A stretch of 64,000 nt of DNA from Acanthaster planci (GCF_001949145.1 NW_019091357.1:1186439-1250438); one strand, 5' to 3'; positions 36,701 to 48,512 are shown, counted from the first letter of the stretch. Notes: a model not told the origin generated them from the sequence alone. Translations and numbers: made by a program.

Positions 36701-36871
36701 AAAGACACCTCCAAACTTGAAACTTACCTCCTGTGGCAGCTGTTATGGACGCATACGACAGGAGACTGGAACTCACGAGGAGTATGACAGACAGTGCAAC
36801 AGACGGAGCCCAATTGGGCTTGACTTCCCTCTCAAAACAGCTGACGCTGTTGCCTAGGAACTCCTGGATGT
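33755..36871 (-). CDS. RTN4IP1-like MDR reductase module, copy B
   Basis: Eight exons: 36728-36871, 36274-36581, 35851-35958, 35109-35305, 34811-34996, 34509-34689, 34197-34289 and 33755-33871. All are open and in phase. The first exon starts at an acceptor (ctctcag) and has no ATG in frame; an in-frame TGA lies just upstream, so the start codon must be in an upstream exon. That exon encodes a hydrophobic stretch (PSVALSVILLVSSSLL). Exon 2 opens with a second one, then the GroES-like domain (DDVLVRVHAASINPIDFKM, GREFPLILGKDFSGVVEAVG) and the NADPH motif VLVLAGTGGVGSFAIQLVKA. The protein ends KGHARGKTVLVMKPDE. The donor at 34809-34810 is GC. It is the intact partner of copy A and matches copy C in every intron phase. 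Likely activity, from the family: NAD(P)H-dependent quinone/enone reduction. See the GST-like exons at 37441-40484 for its probable N-terminus. Confidence 0.85.
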
Positions 36872-36959
36872 CTGAGAGAGTGGACAATCAGACCATGTCA
36901 GGATGCCATGATTACAGCTGGAAGTATAGGTGGCCAGGGAAGACATTAGTAGCAGCTAG

Positions 36960-37310
36960 TGGGGTGAGGTTGGGTGGGATGTAGTGGAACAGGGTTTAAT
37001 GGGGTAAAGTGGGCCTAGGCTGAGTTGGGTTGGTTTGGGTTGAGTTGGCTTGGGTCTAGGTGGGTGAGTTGGGTAGGGTTGGATTGGCTTGGGTTGGATT
37101 GGGTTGGGTTGGGCTGGGTTGGCTTGGCTTGTGTTGGGTTAGGTTGGTTTGGGTTGGGTTGGGCTGGCTTAAGTTGGGTTGAGGTGGGATGGGTTGAGTT
37201 GGGTTGGGCTTGGGCTTGGCTTGGGCTAGCTTGGCTTGGCTTGGGTTGAAGCAGGGTGGAGAGAGGTGGAGCGGGGTGGGGTGGTGTTGTGTGGAGTGGG
37301 GTGAAAGATG
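36960..37310 (+). repeat. Degenerate TTGGG minisatellite
   Basis: About 350 bp of TTGGGT/TTGGCTTGGG variants, G-rich on the plus strand. 37101-37118 (GGGTTGGGTTGGGCTGGG) fits the four-tract G-quadruplex pattern. It sits in the intron joining the GST-like and reductase modules. Confidence 0.85.
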
Positions 37311-37440
37311 ATTATGTTACATAGGGTGGGATGTTGTGTGCATGTGCGTGACATACCAGTGTGACATGGTAAGGCCTCAAACGTACAAACTTTAAGAGAT
37401 TATCTATTGTAAATGGGATAGGCACTGTTGGTTAACTTAC

Positions 37441-40400
37441 AGTTCTTGATGGCCAAAACAGGTTTGAGAGGAACACTGCTGTACGAAATCACTCCCCTCT
37501 GAAAAGCCTCATCTTGGAACAGCCTCTTGTACCAAGCACGTACGGCCGGGTACCGGCCCATTGGGAACCCTAACATGTACTCTTCCATGCAGCAATAGAC
37601 ATTGGGCCCCCAGCAGTAATCGGCCAATGAGATCTGGTCACCAACTAGCCAGTCGTGGTCTGCAAGGCGAGCTTCCAGCTTTTGCAGGGCACTTCAGAAA
37701 ACCCAAAGGAAAAAGTTCAAATTAGGAAAATGCAGCCATGCATGGAAGTTCAAAACGTCGTCCAATGCAACTTGATTTCGACCAAGTTGATCATGTAAGC
37801 CACACAGCTCTTTGCCCTGCACATGTTCCAGAAAATCCCCACTTTTAAATGCAAGGGTGGGAATTTATGTTTAATTGGAAAAAATGTTCAGAAAACTTTC
37901 CCATACTGTTTAAAAGTTTGGCCAAAACTTTACACAAAAACCGCTGCTGCTTACCTCGGTGTTTTCATATGTATGTATGCACAATTATAAAGTTCAACAG
38001 TGTGCATGGTCCAACCAATGTAAAAATGTAGATTGATGTTTGTGGCATTTAAAACAAGCAATGTTTATTGTTTTAGAATCCCCATTTTTCTCAAAAAGTA
38101 CATGGATGCCAAAAGGGAAAAATGTTCCGAACTTCAGATTACACTTTAGAGGCATAGTTTGTAATAACACTGAATGCCAGATTACGACAATTAAAATGTC
38201 AAACCTTTAAAAGGGGCGGTTCTGTTTAAATGTTTGGGAAAATCTGCAAACGGATTTGAAACGAACTTGTTTTGTTTAAACATTGAAACATATAAATGTC
38301 ACACCCACAACTGTCCCACAACTCTAGCTTAATACCACATTCCCTTCTTGAATTTTGACTCACTCATGAATTGTCTCAATAGCTGCTTTCACATTGCAAT
38401 CATTCAATACCCCTTCCTGCACCATTCTGTGAAAAGTGTAGCCTTCGGGATTCCTCTCTCTATGGCCGGCAAGGCCAGCAAGCCTCTGATCTATCTCCAT
38501 GTGCCCAGCGAAGGGACCACAGGGGAACCTATAGGTCAGAAACTTCATGGGTCTCTGGACNGGTTTGCTCCAGGTCCAGCCAGCATTGGACAGCTTCTTT
38601 GTCTTTCCTGCCAAAGATACAAGACTGTTCACTGGTGTCCTCTGTAAATTGTCTCATTTGTGACGTGATATGCGAAAACCCTTGCTTTGTCATATGGGTG
38701 CATATAAACTTCAAATTAATATAGACACACTCTTTTTTCAGATTTTACAGTATTAAATTAATGATTCTAGGTTGGCTACAACATGAATCTAGGTTGTCTA
38801 GAATGGGTAATATTCCTAGGTATTTAGAAATGATTTCCTACCAACTCTCTGAACAGAAAAATAGACCTATCAATATTTTAAAAACTGAGCATACTGCAAA
38901 GGTGCTGGACAGATACACAGCTGATAATCAGCTGGAGAAAGACAAAACCATTCTTGTCAGAGAGTAAAAATAGATAATTAGTTGTAGGTTCACTTATATC
39001 TGATGCCTTACTCTGAAGTAGGCCAGAGAGGTATTTCAGGGAAAGCTTCATCGAGATAGGCCATGATGTCAGCTGATTCAATGTGAGTGACGCCGTCATG
39101 TACCAGTGCAGGGACCGTGCCTTGGGGATGGATGGCAGAGTACCAGTCGGACTCCATTTCCCTCAACGATACAATCCTGCTACGCCATTTGAGCTTTTTG
39201 GCTTCCAGGCAGGCTCGTACCTGGACCCAAATGAGAAAAGTCCAAAGTAATTTGGCTTGGTTCCAATCGTCAACAAGGCACATGCAGTGCAAGGGTTTAG
39301 TGAGAGATGCATACACACTTTTCCAGTTTAGCTTGAAAACTGAGCACGGGCTTAAGTATTTCAAGAAATACAAACAAACATGTCACAAAAACGTTATTTT
39401 TGAGCTCAGTCGAAATTCCCTCCGCCCCTTATTTAATCTAAAATAACTGCAGCTTCCTCTGCACACATATAAAAAAAACAGCTCAAACCATCCTCCCTGT
39501 TTCAGAGAAGTTTGAGGGTTTTCGGTCGGCAGGGTCTCGCGGAATCACAAACTTGTACCAAAATGTTTCTTAAGACAATATCTCTCCAAAATCACTTCAA
39601 AAACAAAACAGAACAAAATACTTGAAAAATGTTAGCCTCCCTTTCATCATCTGATCATGGTGATGATGTACTCCACATATACCCCCAAACATGCCAGAAC
39701 TGAAGGACTGTAAATTTGGGGACCCAGTTCCTATAACAGAAGGCCGGGAGAGCTAGAAATTTTAACTTTTGAATTCACCTTAGACGACTGTGACATATCA
39801 TGCTCAATGACTACAGAGTTTATGTTGTCAAAAGAAGGGGAGGGTTTTGAGTTTTGAGGGAAATTATGAGGGGAAACTGTGAGTGTTTTGACACGTATAC
39901 CTGTAACATATGACACATATGTGGATTCGAATTTGCAAATTTGATCAGTAAGAAAGTCACATTTTCTCACAATTTACAGTTTGAAATTCCAAAAAATGGG
40001 GTCAGTGCGGTAATTAAGGAGAGTGTTTCCTTTGTTTTTTGTGGGGATTTAACAGTTTTGCAAGATTAAAATGACTACAAAATGGGGTCCCCAAGTATGC
40101 AATCCCCAAGAACTGTGGGGTTCGCGGCCGCACTTCCTGACTACGCCCAGAACTGTGTATGATTGAATTGACTGGGAGTAGTCCGCGTCCAGGAGGGCGG
40201 CAGACGGTACCCCAGGGGTCGACCGGTCCTCCATCCATACGCGCGCATGGACCATGCCATGTTGACCATAATGTAAACCAACAATTTACCTTTTGCGAGG
40301 CGATTGACGGGCCAAAGTGGAAAAGACACAGCCCTTTAATCTTTTTGGTGTCCTCGGTTCCATCAACTACTACCATCGTTGATTCACAAAATGAGGGGAG

Positions 40401-40484
40401 GACTTCGAAAATTCGAAGGAGCTCGTCGAGTCCACGATCCAAAAAATGCTGACACCTGCGCGCAGAACAGAGCACGTGACTCAT
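37441..40484 (-). CDS. GST-like exons, probable N-terminus of copy B
   Basis: Exons: 40290-40484, 39012-39220, 38364-38607 and 37441-37691. The start is the ATG at 40484 or, if the acceptor cgcgcag at about 40454-40460 is used for a 5' UTR intron, the internal ATG at 40376. The N-terminal thioredoxin-like fold reads GLCLFHFGPSIASQK then VRACLEAKKLKWR, with the cis-proline segment HPQGTVPALVHDG and the glutathione-binding ESADIMAYLDEAFPE. The C-terminal all-helical part includes ALQKLEARLADHDWLVGDQ, SLADYCWGPNVYC and GRYPAVRAWYKRL. This is a GST of the GDAP1/MAAI-like type; its true enzyme activity is unknown. The third exon contains one N at 38561; the frame is continuous only if that N is not a real base. 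The last exon ends in phase 1 (AAC T|GTAAGT), which matches exon 36728-36871 exactly. Confidence 0.8.
38561..38561. other. Single ambiguous base inside a GST-like exon
   Basis: One N in the assembly. Upstream codons read LDLEQT and downstream codons read VQRPMKFL in a frame offset by one; without the N they join. Confidence 0.85.
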
Positions 40485-41476
40485 TTCAAGCTGGCAAATA
40501 CATTAAATGAGCGCACTCAAGAGGTTTACTTAGTATTTATCGCGAAACACTACCTCCAAAGCTTGGCTTCCCTCCATGCCATCGACTGAGCTGAGCCGCC
40601 GGCCAGCCCATCGAGGATGGGAGTTCTCCAAAGATATTTTTTTTAAATTTAGATTATTTTAATTTAGCCTTGAGCCATGATGCAGCGAAAACGGGAACAA
40701 CATATTAAGTTGGGTATGCATTGTTAATGAAGGGGACTGCGCTTTTATAGTTTAGGAAGCTTTCATCTCGTGTGATGATCAAAGTTATTTCTGCAGAACA
40801 TAATGCATGGAGCAGTGCGTCTCTTTACTTAATTTAAACGCTTCCACGGTTCTCTATCTAATCAACACGTGGTAACTGCCCTCCGGGCCGAAGGTACAAA
40901 GGTTAACCACGGTGTTGCATTACAAACAGTCTGTCCGTGATCTCAGTGGATATTACTGCATGCCGGATCGCTGAACAAATTCCAAATATTCCAAATTACG
41001 TTTATTTTTAGGCTGTCCTTCCTCCATAGCAGGCTGTCTCTCGTTCCGAGCTTGAAAGTAGAAGACATCAGTAGGTGAGTGTTTTTTCCCTATTGCAGCG
41101 GAATCGGATGATCCTGCCGGGTGACTCGATCGTTTCTCGGAGGCTTGTGACATGATGCTTGAAGATGTCGATCAGTCGAATTCGAAGTACATGTACTATA
41201 GACATACATTACATACCCATGGTAGCGTACATGTACATGGCGGTCTGCTGCACATGCACGTCGATTTTCTTGGTCTCGTAGCAGTGGCTATCCACCCATT
41301 CAGAGCATGCTCAGAGCAATGGCAGCCGGGTGTGCCTTGCTCTGTTCTTAGAGTAGGCGTAGGCCTAGGTGACAAGATCACAGCAAATATGCACAAAAAA
41401 TTTGATTTGAGAATATTTCTTGATTTAAGAATTCAAAGCTTATACATGATGTATATATGTTTATGATCACATTTCC
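40485..41476. promoter_or_regulatory. Divergent region between GST-like/copy B and copy C
   Basis: About 1 kb between divergent start codons. It holds a 66-codon minus-strand frame (41153-40953) starting from a real ATG. On the plus strand there is an acceptor-donor pair (ttttag at 41013, AG|GTGAGT at 41080), but neither joins a neighbour in phase. Promoters for both sides are expected here. Confidence 0.4.
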
Positions 41477-44400
41477 ATGGAAACGTATATCTTTTTTCCC
41501 GGCCAGGTGCAATTGAGTACAGAGGAGACTCGAGGGACTCAGACGGTTGTCAAGACAGGAGCTATTACAATCCAGCCTGCCAACATGTGGATAATACCAC
41601 TTATCTTTCTGGGATGCGCAATCATGTCTTACATTTATCTGCCGACTGAAACAGTTTTCCAGCTGAGCGAGCTTCCAGGTACTATAGTCAATCTCAGGGT
41701 AGTTTATCAGTGATTCAAACGAAGTCAGACGTCACGACGAAAAAGAAATTGGCTCAACGCATATCATTTCATAAAATTAGCGAAATAATATTTAAATCTG
41801 TAATCACACATTCGAAGCATTTGAAAAATAGTTTCTTTACGTGAAACAAAATTACTTAATTAATATTTGCTCGCCTGTTTTTTTATCTGTCGTCGGCCGT
41901 TTACGCTGAGCTGCTGAACAAAAACGCAAGCTTCAAACAACATTCCAAAAGGTTTTTTTTTTACTATTGAAGTTGTTCTTTTCATACCCTGCCAGTTAAC
42001 AACAAAAGCCTCTGCATACTGTTCTCCATCCTATCCACCGTCACCTTCATCAGAGATTTCCTAGACAGCCGCAAACGTATCCGAGCGCGAGAAAATGTTA
42101 CTCCCACGTCAGCGCCCCACACCTCACCAAACCTCAAACCTCACGCAATGACTATGAGAGGCGTCATCATTGAACGTTACGGTGAGGATAGCGTCACAGT
42201 GAGTGACGTGGTGCCTCGTCCAGAGCTGAATTACGTCGATGAGGTATTGGTTAGAGTTCGTGCGGCTTCAGTGAACCCAGTGGATATCCAAATAAGTAAT
42301 GGGAAAGGACAGGCTCTGTGTAATAGCATGAGATCCATGCGGGGTGTAAGTTTGTGTTAACTTTTCCGTAACACAATTTGTGTGATTTATTTTCCTGTAA
42401 ATGTCTATGTTGGTGTTTAATTTCATCAACGATATACTGTATTTACTTTTCCAACTAAAATTTAGGAAACATTTGCTTCAAAGACACACTATAATCTCAT
42501 TTTACTATGTAATCAATGGTATCCGCGGATCTCATTTTCTTCACCAGATGCCTGCCGGTGGAGGTAAGGAATTCCCCGTCATTCTTGGACGGGATTTTTC
42601 CGGCGTCGTCGAGAGGGTAGGGTCGAAGGTTACGAAGGTGAAGGTTGGTGATGAGGTGCGTCCATTGGCCTGTCATGAATTGTGTTGAAGAACGATTCAG
42701 TTCACCTGGATAAAAATATGAAAAATTCAGAAAAGAATTGGGATTTGTCAACGAAGTCAACGATATACAATGCCGTATATTTTGAATATCCCATCCTACC
42801 GCTGCAGTGTATTTTTGTTCCAAGGAGCAACAAAACCTCTCTGATGTTTATAACCCCTTGTATAGGTGTGGGCGGCAATCCCTTTCTATCATAGAGGAGG
42901 GGCCATGGGTGAGTATGTCTTGGTCACGGAGGCTGACATTGCTAAGAAGCCCCAGGGTATCAGCCATCAGGATGCTGCCACCTTGCCCTTCGTGGCTTGC
43001 ACCGTGTGGTGCTCGCTGGTGCGTACCGCGGTCGTCGGCTCCAAGAGAACGAAACAACAGAGGTAAATCCTCGAGACTTGGCGGCCGTCTGCACATGTCT
43101 TTTCCAAATTAAGCTTTTCCGTCTGCGCTGAAATTCCAAATACGACTTCTGATCTTTTACTTTCAGAGTTTTAACCGGTCGGGCACATTCTGTTACTTAA
43201 TATCATCGATGTCTTGGATTCACAGTAATCAGAGCTTGTTAACCCTCAACAGAGTTCTTATCACCGGGGGAACAGGTGGCATAGGGACCTTTGCCACTCA
43301 ACTCATCAAGGCATGGGGAGGTCACGTGACAGCTACCTGTCGAGACAGTTACGGGGCAAGAATGCTGAAAAATCTCAGGGTAGACGAGGTGGTGAATGTC
43401 TCCGAAGTCGACTTGGAGAGTGCTCTGATCGATAAGCCTAAGTGAGTTGATGTGTAAAGCTCAACCATGAAAAGCAAAAGCAGATTCATGTAGACTATTT
43501 ACCGAAAACGGTGATAAAAATCAGGAAACGATAAGCATAGTAATGATTACTAGATAAGGATGACACAGAATCCAACTCTGTCTACCCAGGTTTGATGTCA
43601 TTATCGACACAGTCGGTTCGTCGGTTAGACAAGCCTGCTTCAAACTCTGCACCCGGGGCAGCTACTTAGTGAGCTTCGTCACGCCTGTGATGGACGATGC
43701 AGAGAAATACGGAATGATGATCGGATCCTTCGTGTCGAACGTCTCAAAGATGAAACTGGTACGTGCATCATCCAGCTAGAAGGGCGTCATTTGGGAATTT
43801 TGGTTGTACGAGTGCAGCATAATAGGGATGGGAAAGGATATTGGTGGGCCATTGGGTGTGGTTGGTATTTCTTTAGCATGCATGGAGCAACTTATCTCGG
43901 AAACTTTTGTCGACCTCCACTGTGCTAGTTCAGCCAGCATAGCCCATGCACTACTTTTCACCACAATCTAGCACAAAAAAATTGGAAAGACATGAGGAAA
44001 ACCCGATTGACCCAGAATTAGTAAATTTATTCAAGCAGTCGGGGAGGCTGTAGGGAAGTTGTCCGCACTGTCGGGAGAGTTGGATAAGGATCTAAGCCAT
44101 CCAGACGGATTTGGCTAAATAATGTGACTGCCAAAGTAGACTACCGAAACGAGCGGCTGGGCCCAAGATTCGAGATGACATTGTTCTAACTAGTATCTGT
44201 CATTTAAAATCGAACCCTTCCCCTTGACAGGCTTGGCAGAGCGGCTTAAACTTCAGTTGGTCTTTCTGTCTACCTGAGGGGAAAATTCTTGACAGCGTAA
44301 CCAAGTACGTGGAGGCCAAAAAGGTAGGAAACGAAGTTGAACAATTATTCCTTTAACGGTGATCAACTGAAGCGATCGTCAATCCAATCTTTTGTCTAAT

Positions 44401-44608
44401 TCTTCACTCAATCATAGATAATTCGAAGTTAAAGTCCCAGTGTGATCATCATTTGGGGGGCTTTCACGATCTCCAATTTAAATTTCAGATAAGGCCAGTC
44501 GTTGACCAGATCTACAGATTGGAGGAGACCAAGAAGGCCTTTAAACATGTAGCAGAAGGGCATCCGAAAGGAAAGGTGGTCATAACATTTGATGGAGGCC
44601 GGAAGTGA
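41477..44608 (+). CDS. RTN4IP1-like MDR reductase, copy C
   Basis: Eight exons: 41477-41678, 41996-42345, 42548-42655, 42866-43062, 43253-43441, 43590-43758, 44231-44323 and 44489-44608. From the ATG at 41477 they predict 475 residues; an internal ATG at 41585 would give 439 and begin directly with the membrane segment MWIIPLIFLGCAIMSYIYL. A second hydrophobic stretch (LCILFSILSTVTFI) follows, then the GroES-like domain (DEVLVRVRAASVNPVDIQI, GKEFPVILGRDFSGVVERVG) and the NADPH motif VLITGGTGGIGTFATQLIKA. It ends GHPKGKVVITFDGGRK. All seven intron phases equal those of copies A and B, but exon 5 is one codon longer, exon 6 is 12 bp shorter, and the protein is clearly more diverged. The intron after exon 5 has a normal GT donor. 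Opposite strand and head to head with copy B. A poly(A) signal AATAAA is at 45286-45291. Confidence 0.88.
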
Positions 44609-45285
44609 CTGTTAATGTGTCACTGGAAGACGAGATGGATGGGTATCCAGGAAAAGGACGGACCACACCCACAGACGTTTCATAAGAGCTGGGAGGACTG
44701 TGTGCTCGTGGAATCCCTATTTTTTGAAAGAAGAGCTATGAGATCAGTGTACCTTCTGGAAACTTGCAAATGACTACATTTAGAGAAGACTAGACATACG
44801 ATTCCAAAATGCCACGGGAGGGCGATATATTGGGTAGTCTTGGCCTAATACGTTAGTGATCCAGAGTGATGATTGCATTCTCTTCCGACACCATGCTCAC
44901 ACTGTCTTAGGAATATTGCATCAATGAGGGTGTAGCCTCTCTTCGTCAATTTGACCATTGGTGTAAATATTTTTAAACAAGTGGCAGCTTTCCATTATTT
45001 TGATACAGACGGTTCAGTATGGTTTATCACTGTGTTGCCGATCTAACAAGCCTGCTTGATTACCACACTTGACACTTAAGTTGAAGTGTGCCGACTCTCG
45101 AGACAAAGCTGAAAAATGGGGACAGATGACGCTCTGGGTGGCATCTCGTCTCATTTGAAAGAGCTATGTCTGAGAAGACAGCCAACTAGGGAAGGGCTAA
45201 ACAGTTTACCAAGAGTAGTAAGTGCAAGATTGCAAAGTTTCAGCAACAATCAGCCTTTTGGAACACGCACGGAATGACAACAGAA

Positions 45286-45291
45286 AATAAA
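45286..45291 (+). terminator. Poly(A) signal, copy C
   Basis: AATAAA about 680 bp after the copy C stop codon, in the region where the two convergent genes meet. Confidence 0.5.
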
Positions 45292-45333
45292 TGACATGTA
45301 ACAATACAATTTGTCTCTCGAGACTAAACAACT

Positions 45334-45339
45334 TTTATT
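45334..45339 (-). terminator. Poly(A) signal, RPS7
   Basis: AATAAA on the minus strand, 154 bp after the RPS7 stop codon, a typical distance for a ribosomal protein mRNA. Confidence 0.6.
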
Positions 45340-45492
45340 AGAACTTTCCAATCAGCATTTTAGCAATGCAAAGAAAAATTTACGCCATCCCCTTGACCCC
45401 CTATGGGTCCTGGCTCTAGGCGGTGTGCTGCTGTAGATTGTCTCCCCCTCCCAATGCGAATTGGTGTCCCGTTGAACATTGCACCCCCAGTC

Positions 45493-48400
45493 TTACAGAT
45501 TCCACTCGGGGAATTCAAAGAGGACATCTTTGCCGGTCAGCTTCTTGTACACGGCGCTGAAGGTGTCCGTCTGTGCGAAACGAAGGAAACAAAAATCTAA
45601 TGTTTAGTTTTACAACATTCCCCCAGTCAGCAATAAAGCAACACCTGTCCAGGAACACCAAAAAACACTTGCGCATTGTTTAACCCAGCCATAGTATACA
45701 GGAACAATTTAATCCCTTTTACTTTTTAGGGCATCGAATCCCTACTTATAACAAAGTGAAAGCTCAACAGGGTTGGACATGGTGTTGGAGTTACTACTGC
45801 GTCTTGGTAACAAACAGGAAAGGGTAAAGATCCACGTTGCCAAAGTAATGTTTTCAAGAAACCAATCAGGGGCCTACCTTGTAGTCCACCTGGATCTGCT
45901 GACTCTTGTCCAGTTGCACCTTGATGATTTTGGTTCCGTCCAGCTTGACCCGGATCCTCTTGCCGACGATCTCGGCAGGGAACACCAGGTCCTCCAAGAT
46001 GGTGTCGTGAACGGCTGTAAGAGTCCGGCTGCGAGGGCGCTTCTGGGTGTTCTTCGTTCGGGATTTGCGTGTGGGCTTGGGGAGGATGCGTCTCTGCACA
46101 AACAGAAACCAGGCAACTGATCTTTTATCTGTTATGCTGTGTTAAACGTGAGCTGTTGGGGGAGCTATAACCGACTTTCTGACAGCTTTAAAACCTTTCC
46201 CAAAGGAATATCAAGTTTAATTAGGCATTAATCTAACCATGACCACACAAAGCTATGAGGAGTACTTGATAACCACTCTGCCATTTTCATTAGAAAATCA
46301 TCGACCAACTTGTGGCAAAGCTATATGAATCTAACAGCATATTCTCAGTCATGGGGGCATGGCCAAGTACAAGCTTAGGCTGCACCCAATCATCTTCTTT
46401 TTGCCGTACACACCGTAGTGTCTAAAAGCTGTTCATTATCTAAAAGAATAACTAGAGACAAATCAAATCAAAGATAGACCAAAACGTTGGTTTTACCCTC
46501 TGCACATTCGATTTGACTGAACTTAGGACTTATATCTGAGAGCAGTCAATGGCAAGAATCAATAAGTTAACAAGGTAATGGCTTAGCCAAAACAGGTAAG
46601 CAGTTCAGCCGCCATGCACACCCACATTTCTTTTGGCTGCTTCTTAGCAGATATAATGAGAAGACCAAACACTTTTTATTCTTACTCTTTCCCTGACTAC
46701 CCCATTTAGACGGGAGCAATCCATTTTTTGAGGGGGGTAGGAGTTGGGGAAAATGTGGAATTGGAAAAAGATGTCCTCAGGTTAGTTTTAATTCGGTCAT
46801 ACACGTTTATCAGGCTTTCGTGCAGGCAACCAGCACTCTTTAACGTTCACTTCATTTAAAACCAATTCTACCTGACTTCTCTTGCTGTACTCAGCTGCTA
46901 ATTGGATCAGTATACAACAAGCACTCCCCAATAAACCCATTTCAACCCAACCCTCTTTTCCCAAACTATATACATATAGTAATAGGAAGCAGAACTGGTT
47001 TTGTTTGGCCTCGGCAGCCTATCATTCTTTGAGCCAGCTCTTTGGACATGGGTCCAACTTTGTTGATACCTGAGCAACGAAGACGACATGCTTGCCGCTG
47101 AATTTCTTCTCCAGTTCTCGGACCAGTCTGCTCTGGACTCTCTGGAAGCCCCTGAGCTGTGGAACAGGCACGAAGATGACAGCTGCCTTCTTGTTCCCAC
47201 CTACGTCGATTTCCTGAAGACCAATTCCCCAAAATTACTTTAAAATAACATTCTTCAATCTTTTTGGTTATATACAAGTCAAAGCATTCAAAGTGAACAA
47301 ATTAATTAATCACTGCATGTACATAAATAACTGCAGTTAAATAAAACATTAAAAAACTGTCAATTTAAATAAAGTGGTCTTAAAGTGATATGACACTTTA
47401 GAAGCAATTTCAAGAAATTAATTTTGTTCCATGTTGGTGCTTGTGTGAAAGACAGAAATCATGTCAGCATTTATCTGCTTGTCACAAGATTATTATGAAT
47501 GTCAAATGACAAGTGCAGAGGAATGCCCTGCTTGATGTGGTCCATCAGCGAATCTCAAGATCTGTTGGGTTTCACAGCTTCTGAGAATTAGTAAATGGAC
47601 AAAGCCCAGGAATAGGGTCGGGAAGCTGACCTTGCAGCGGCATTTTAGCTAGCAAGTCGTGCAGCCGTGTTTTGCACGGCCAGTTTTATGAAATCACGGC
47701 CCATTATTTCAAGCACGGCCTGGCGGTGCAAATCAAGCCGTGCACTACTCAACTCAAGGCTTGTGTAGTCTAGATCCCCCAAAAATGTGAAAATAAAATC
47801 TGAGCTAAAATTCAGTCATACAGTTTGATTACACTGTATGTAACAACAATTGCACACAGTTTTACAATTCTATTTTTTTTCTTATTGCTGTTTTGTTTTT
47901 TTGTTCGAAAACGCAAAACTCTCTGAAAAAAATGTCTGAAATTTGTCAGAGACCACCAGAGAGCATCTAAAATAGGCAGAACTTCCAGGGCCCTTACGCA
48001 GGCCCTGGATCCCGGCCGTAAGGGACTTTGCGCTGCATGCTAGTGTTGCATGCTTCAAGTTCACACACAAATTTTGGACCCTAACAAGATTAAACTCCCT
48101 GGTTTTCATTCTGCACTCCCACTTCTCAAATCCTAGCTAGAACACTGCCTTGCAGGGCATGACCTTATGACTACTGACCTTTGCCCCTGTGATGAAGAGC
48201 TCCTTCAGTTGACTCTTGAGCTCGGAGTTGATCTCCAATTCCAAAAGGGCCTAAACATGACAAGCGTTTGTACAAAATTACCATAGCAACACATTTTAGA
48301 AATGCACATCTGTAAATATATAGCCAGTTTTCACTAAAGTTGTGCAACATTTAAGTCATTCTAGCACTGGCCAGTGGAAACTTAATTAGAATCCTTTCCA

Positions 48401-48500
48401 GAAAGTGTATGTTTTTTACCTGTGAGATGGAGAGTTCAAATTCGTCAGCTTTCTCGCCTGATGGCTTCATGATCTTGGCTCCAGCGCTAAACACCGCCAT
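45493..48500 (-). CDS. RPS7: Ribosomal protein S7 (eS7)
   Basis: Five coding exons: 48420-48500, 48179-48250, 47070-47213, 45878-46093 and 45493-45570. They predict 196 residues (human 194). The start is the ATG at 48500, 12 bp inside an exon that begins at an acceptor (tttcag), so a 5' UTR exon lies upstream, as is usual for ribosomal protein genes. Family signatures: [82 protein letters not shown], and the end [17 protein letters not shown]. Role: a protein of the 40S subunit, needed for 18S rRNA maturation. The N-terminus ([20 protein letters not shown]) is a little unusual but aligns. Head to head with RNASEH1, convergent with copy C. Confidence 0.96.
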
Positions 48501-48512
48501 CTTGGACCACTG

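Larger units (their letters stand above)
44609..45492. other. Convergent 3' region, copy C / RPS7
   Basis: 3' UTRs of two convergent genes. AATAAA on the plus strand at 45286-45291 and AATAAA on the minus strand at 45339-45334 are only about 43 bp apart. Confidence 0.6.

Noticed and set aside
37025-37249. Gly/Trp/Leu-rich 74-codon ORF
   Set aside because: It is the translation of the TTGGG minisatellite, not a gene.
40953-41153. 66-codon minus-strand ORF with a true ATG as first exon of the GST-like gene
   Set aside because: No donor in it reaches the phase needed by the acceptor at about 40454, and the protein matches no GST N-terminus. Kept only as part of the divergent spacer.
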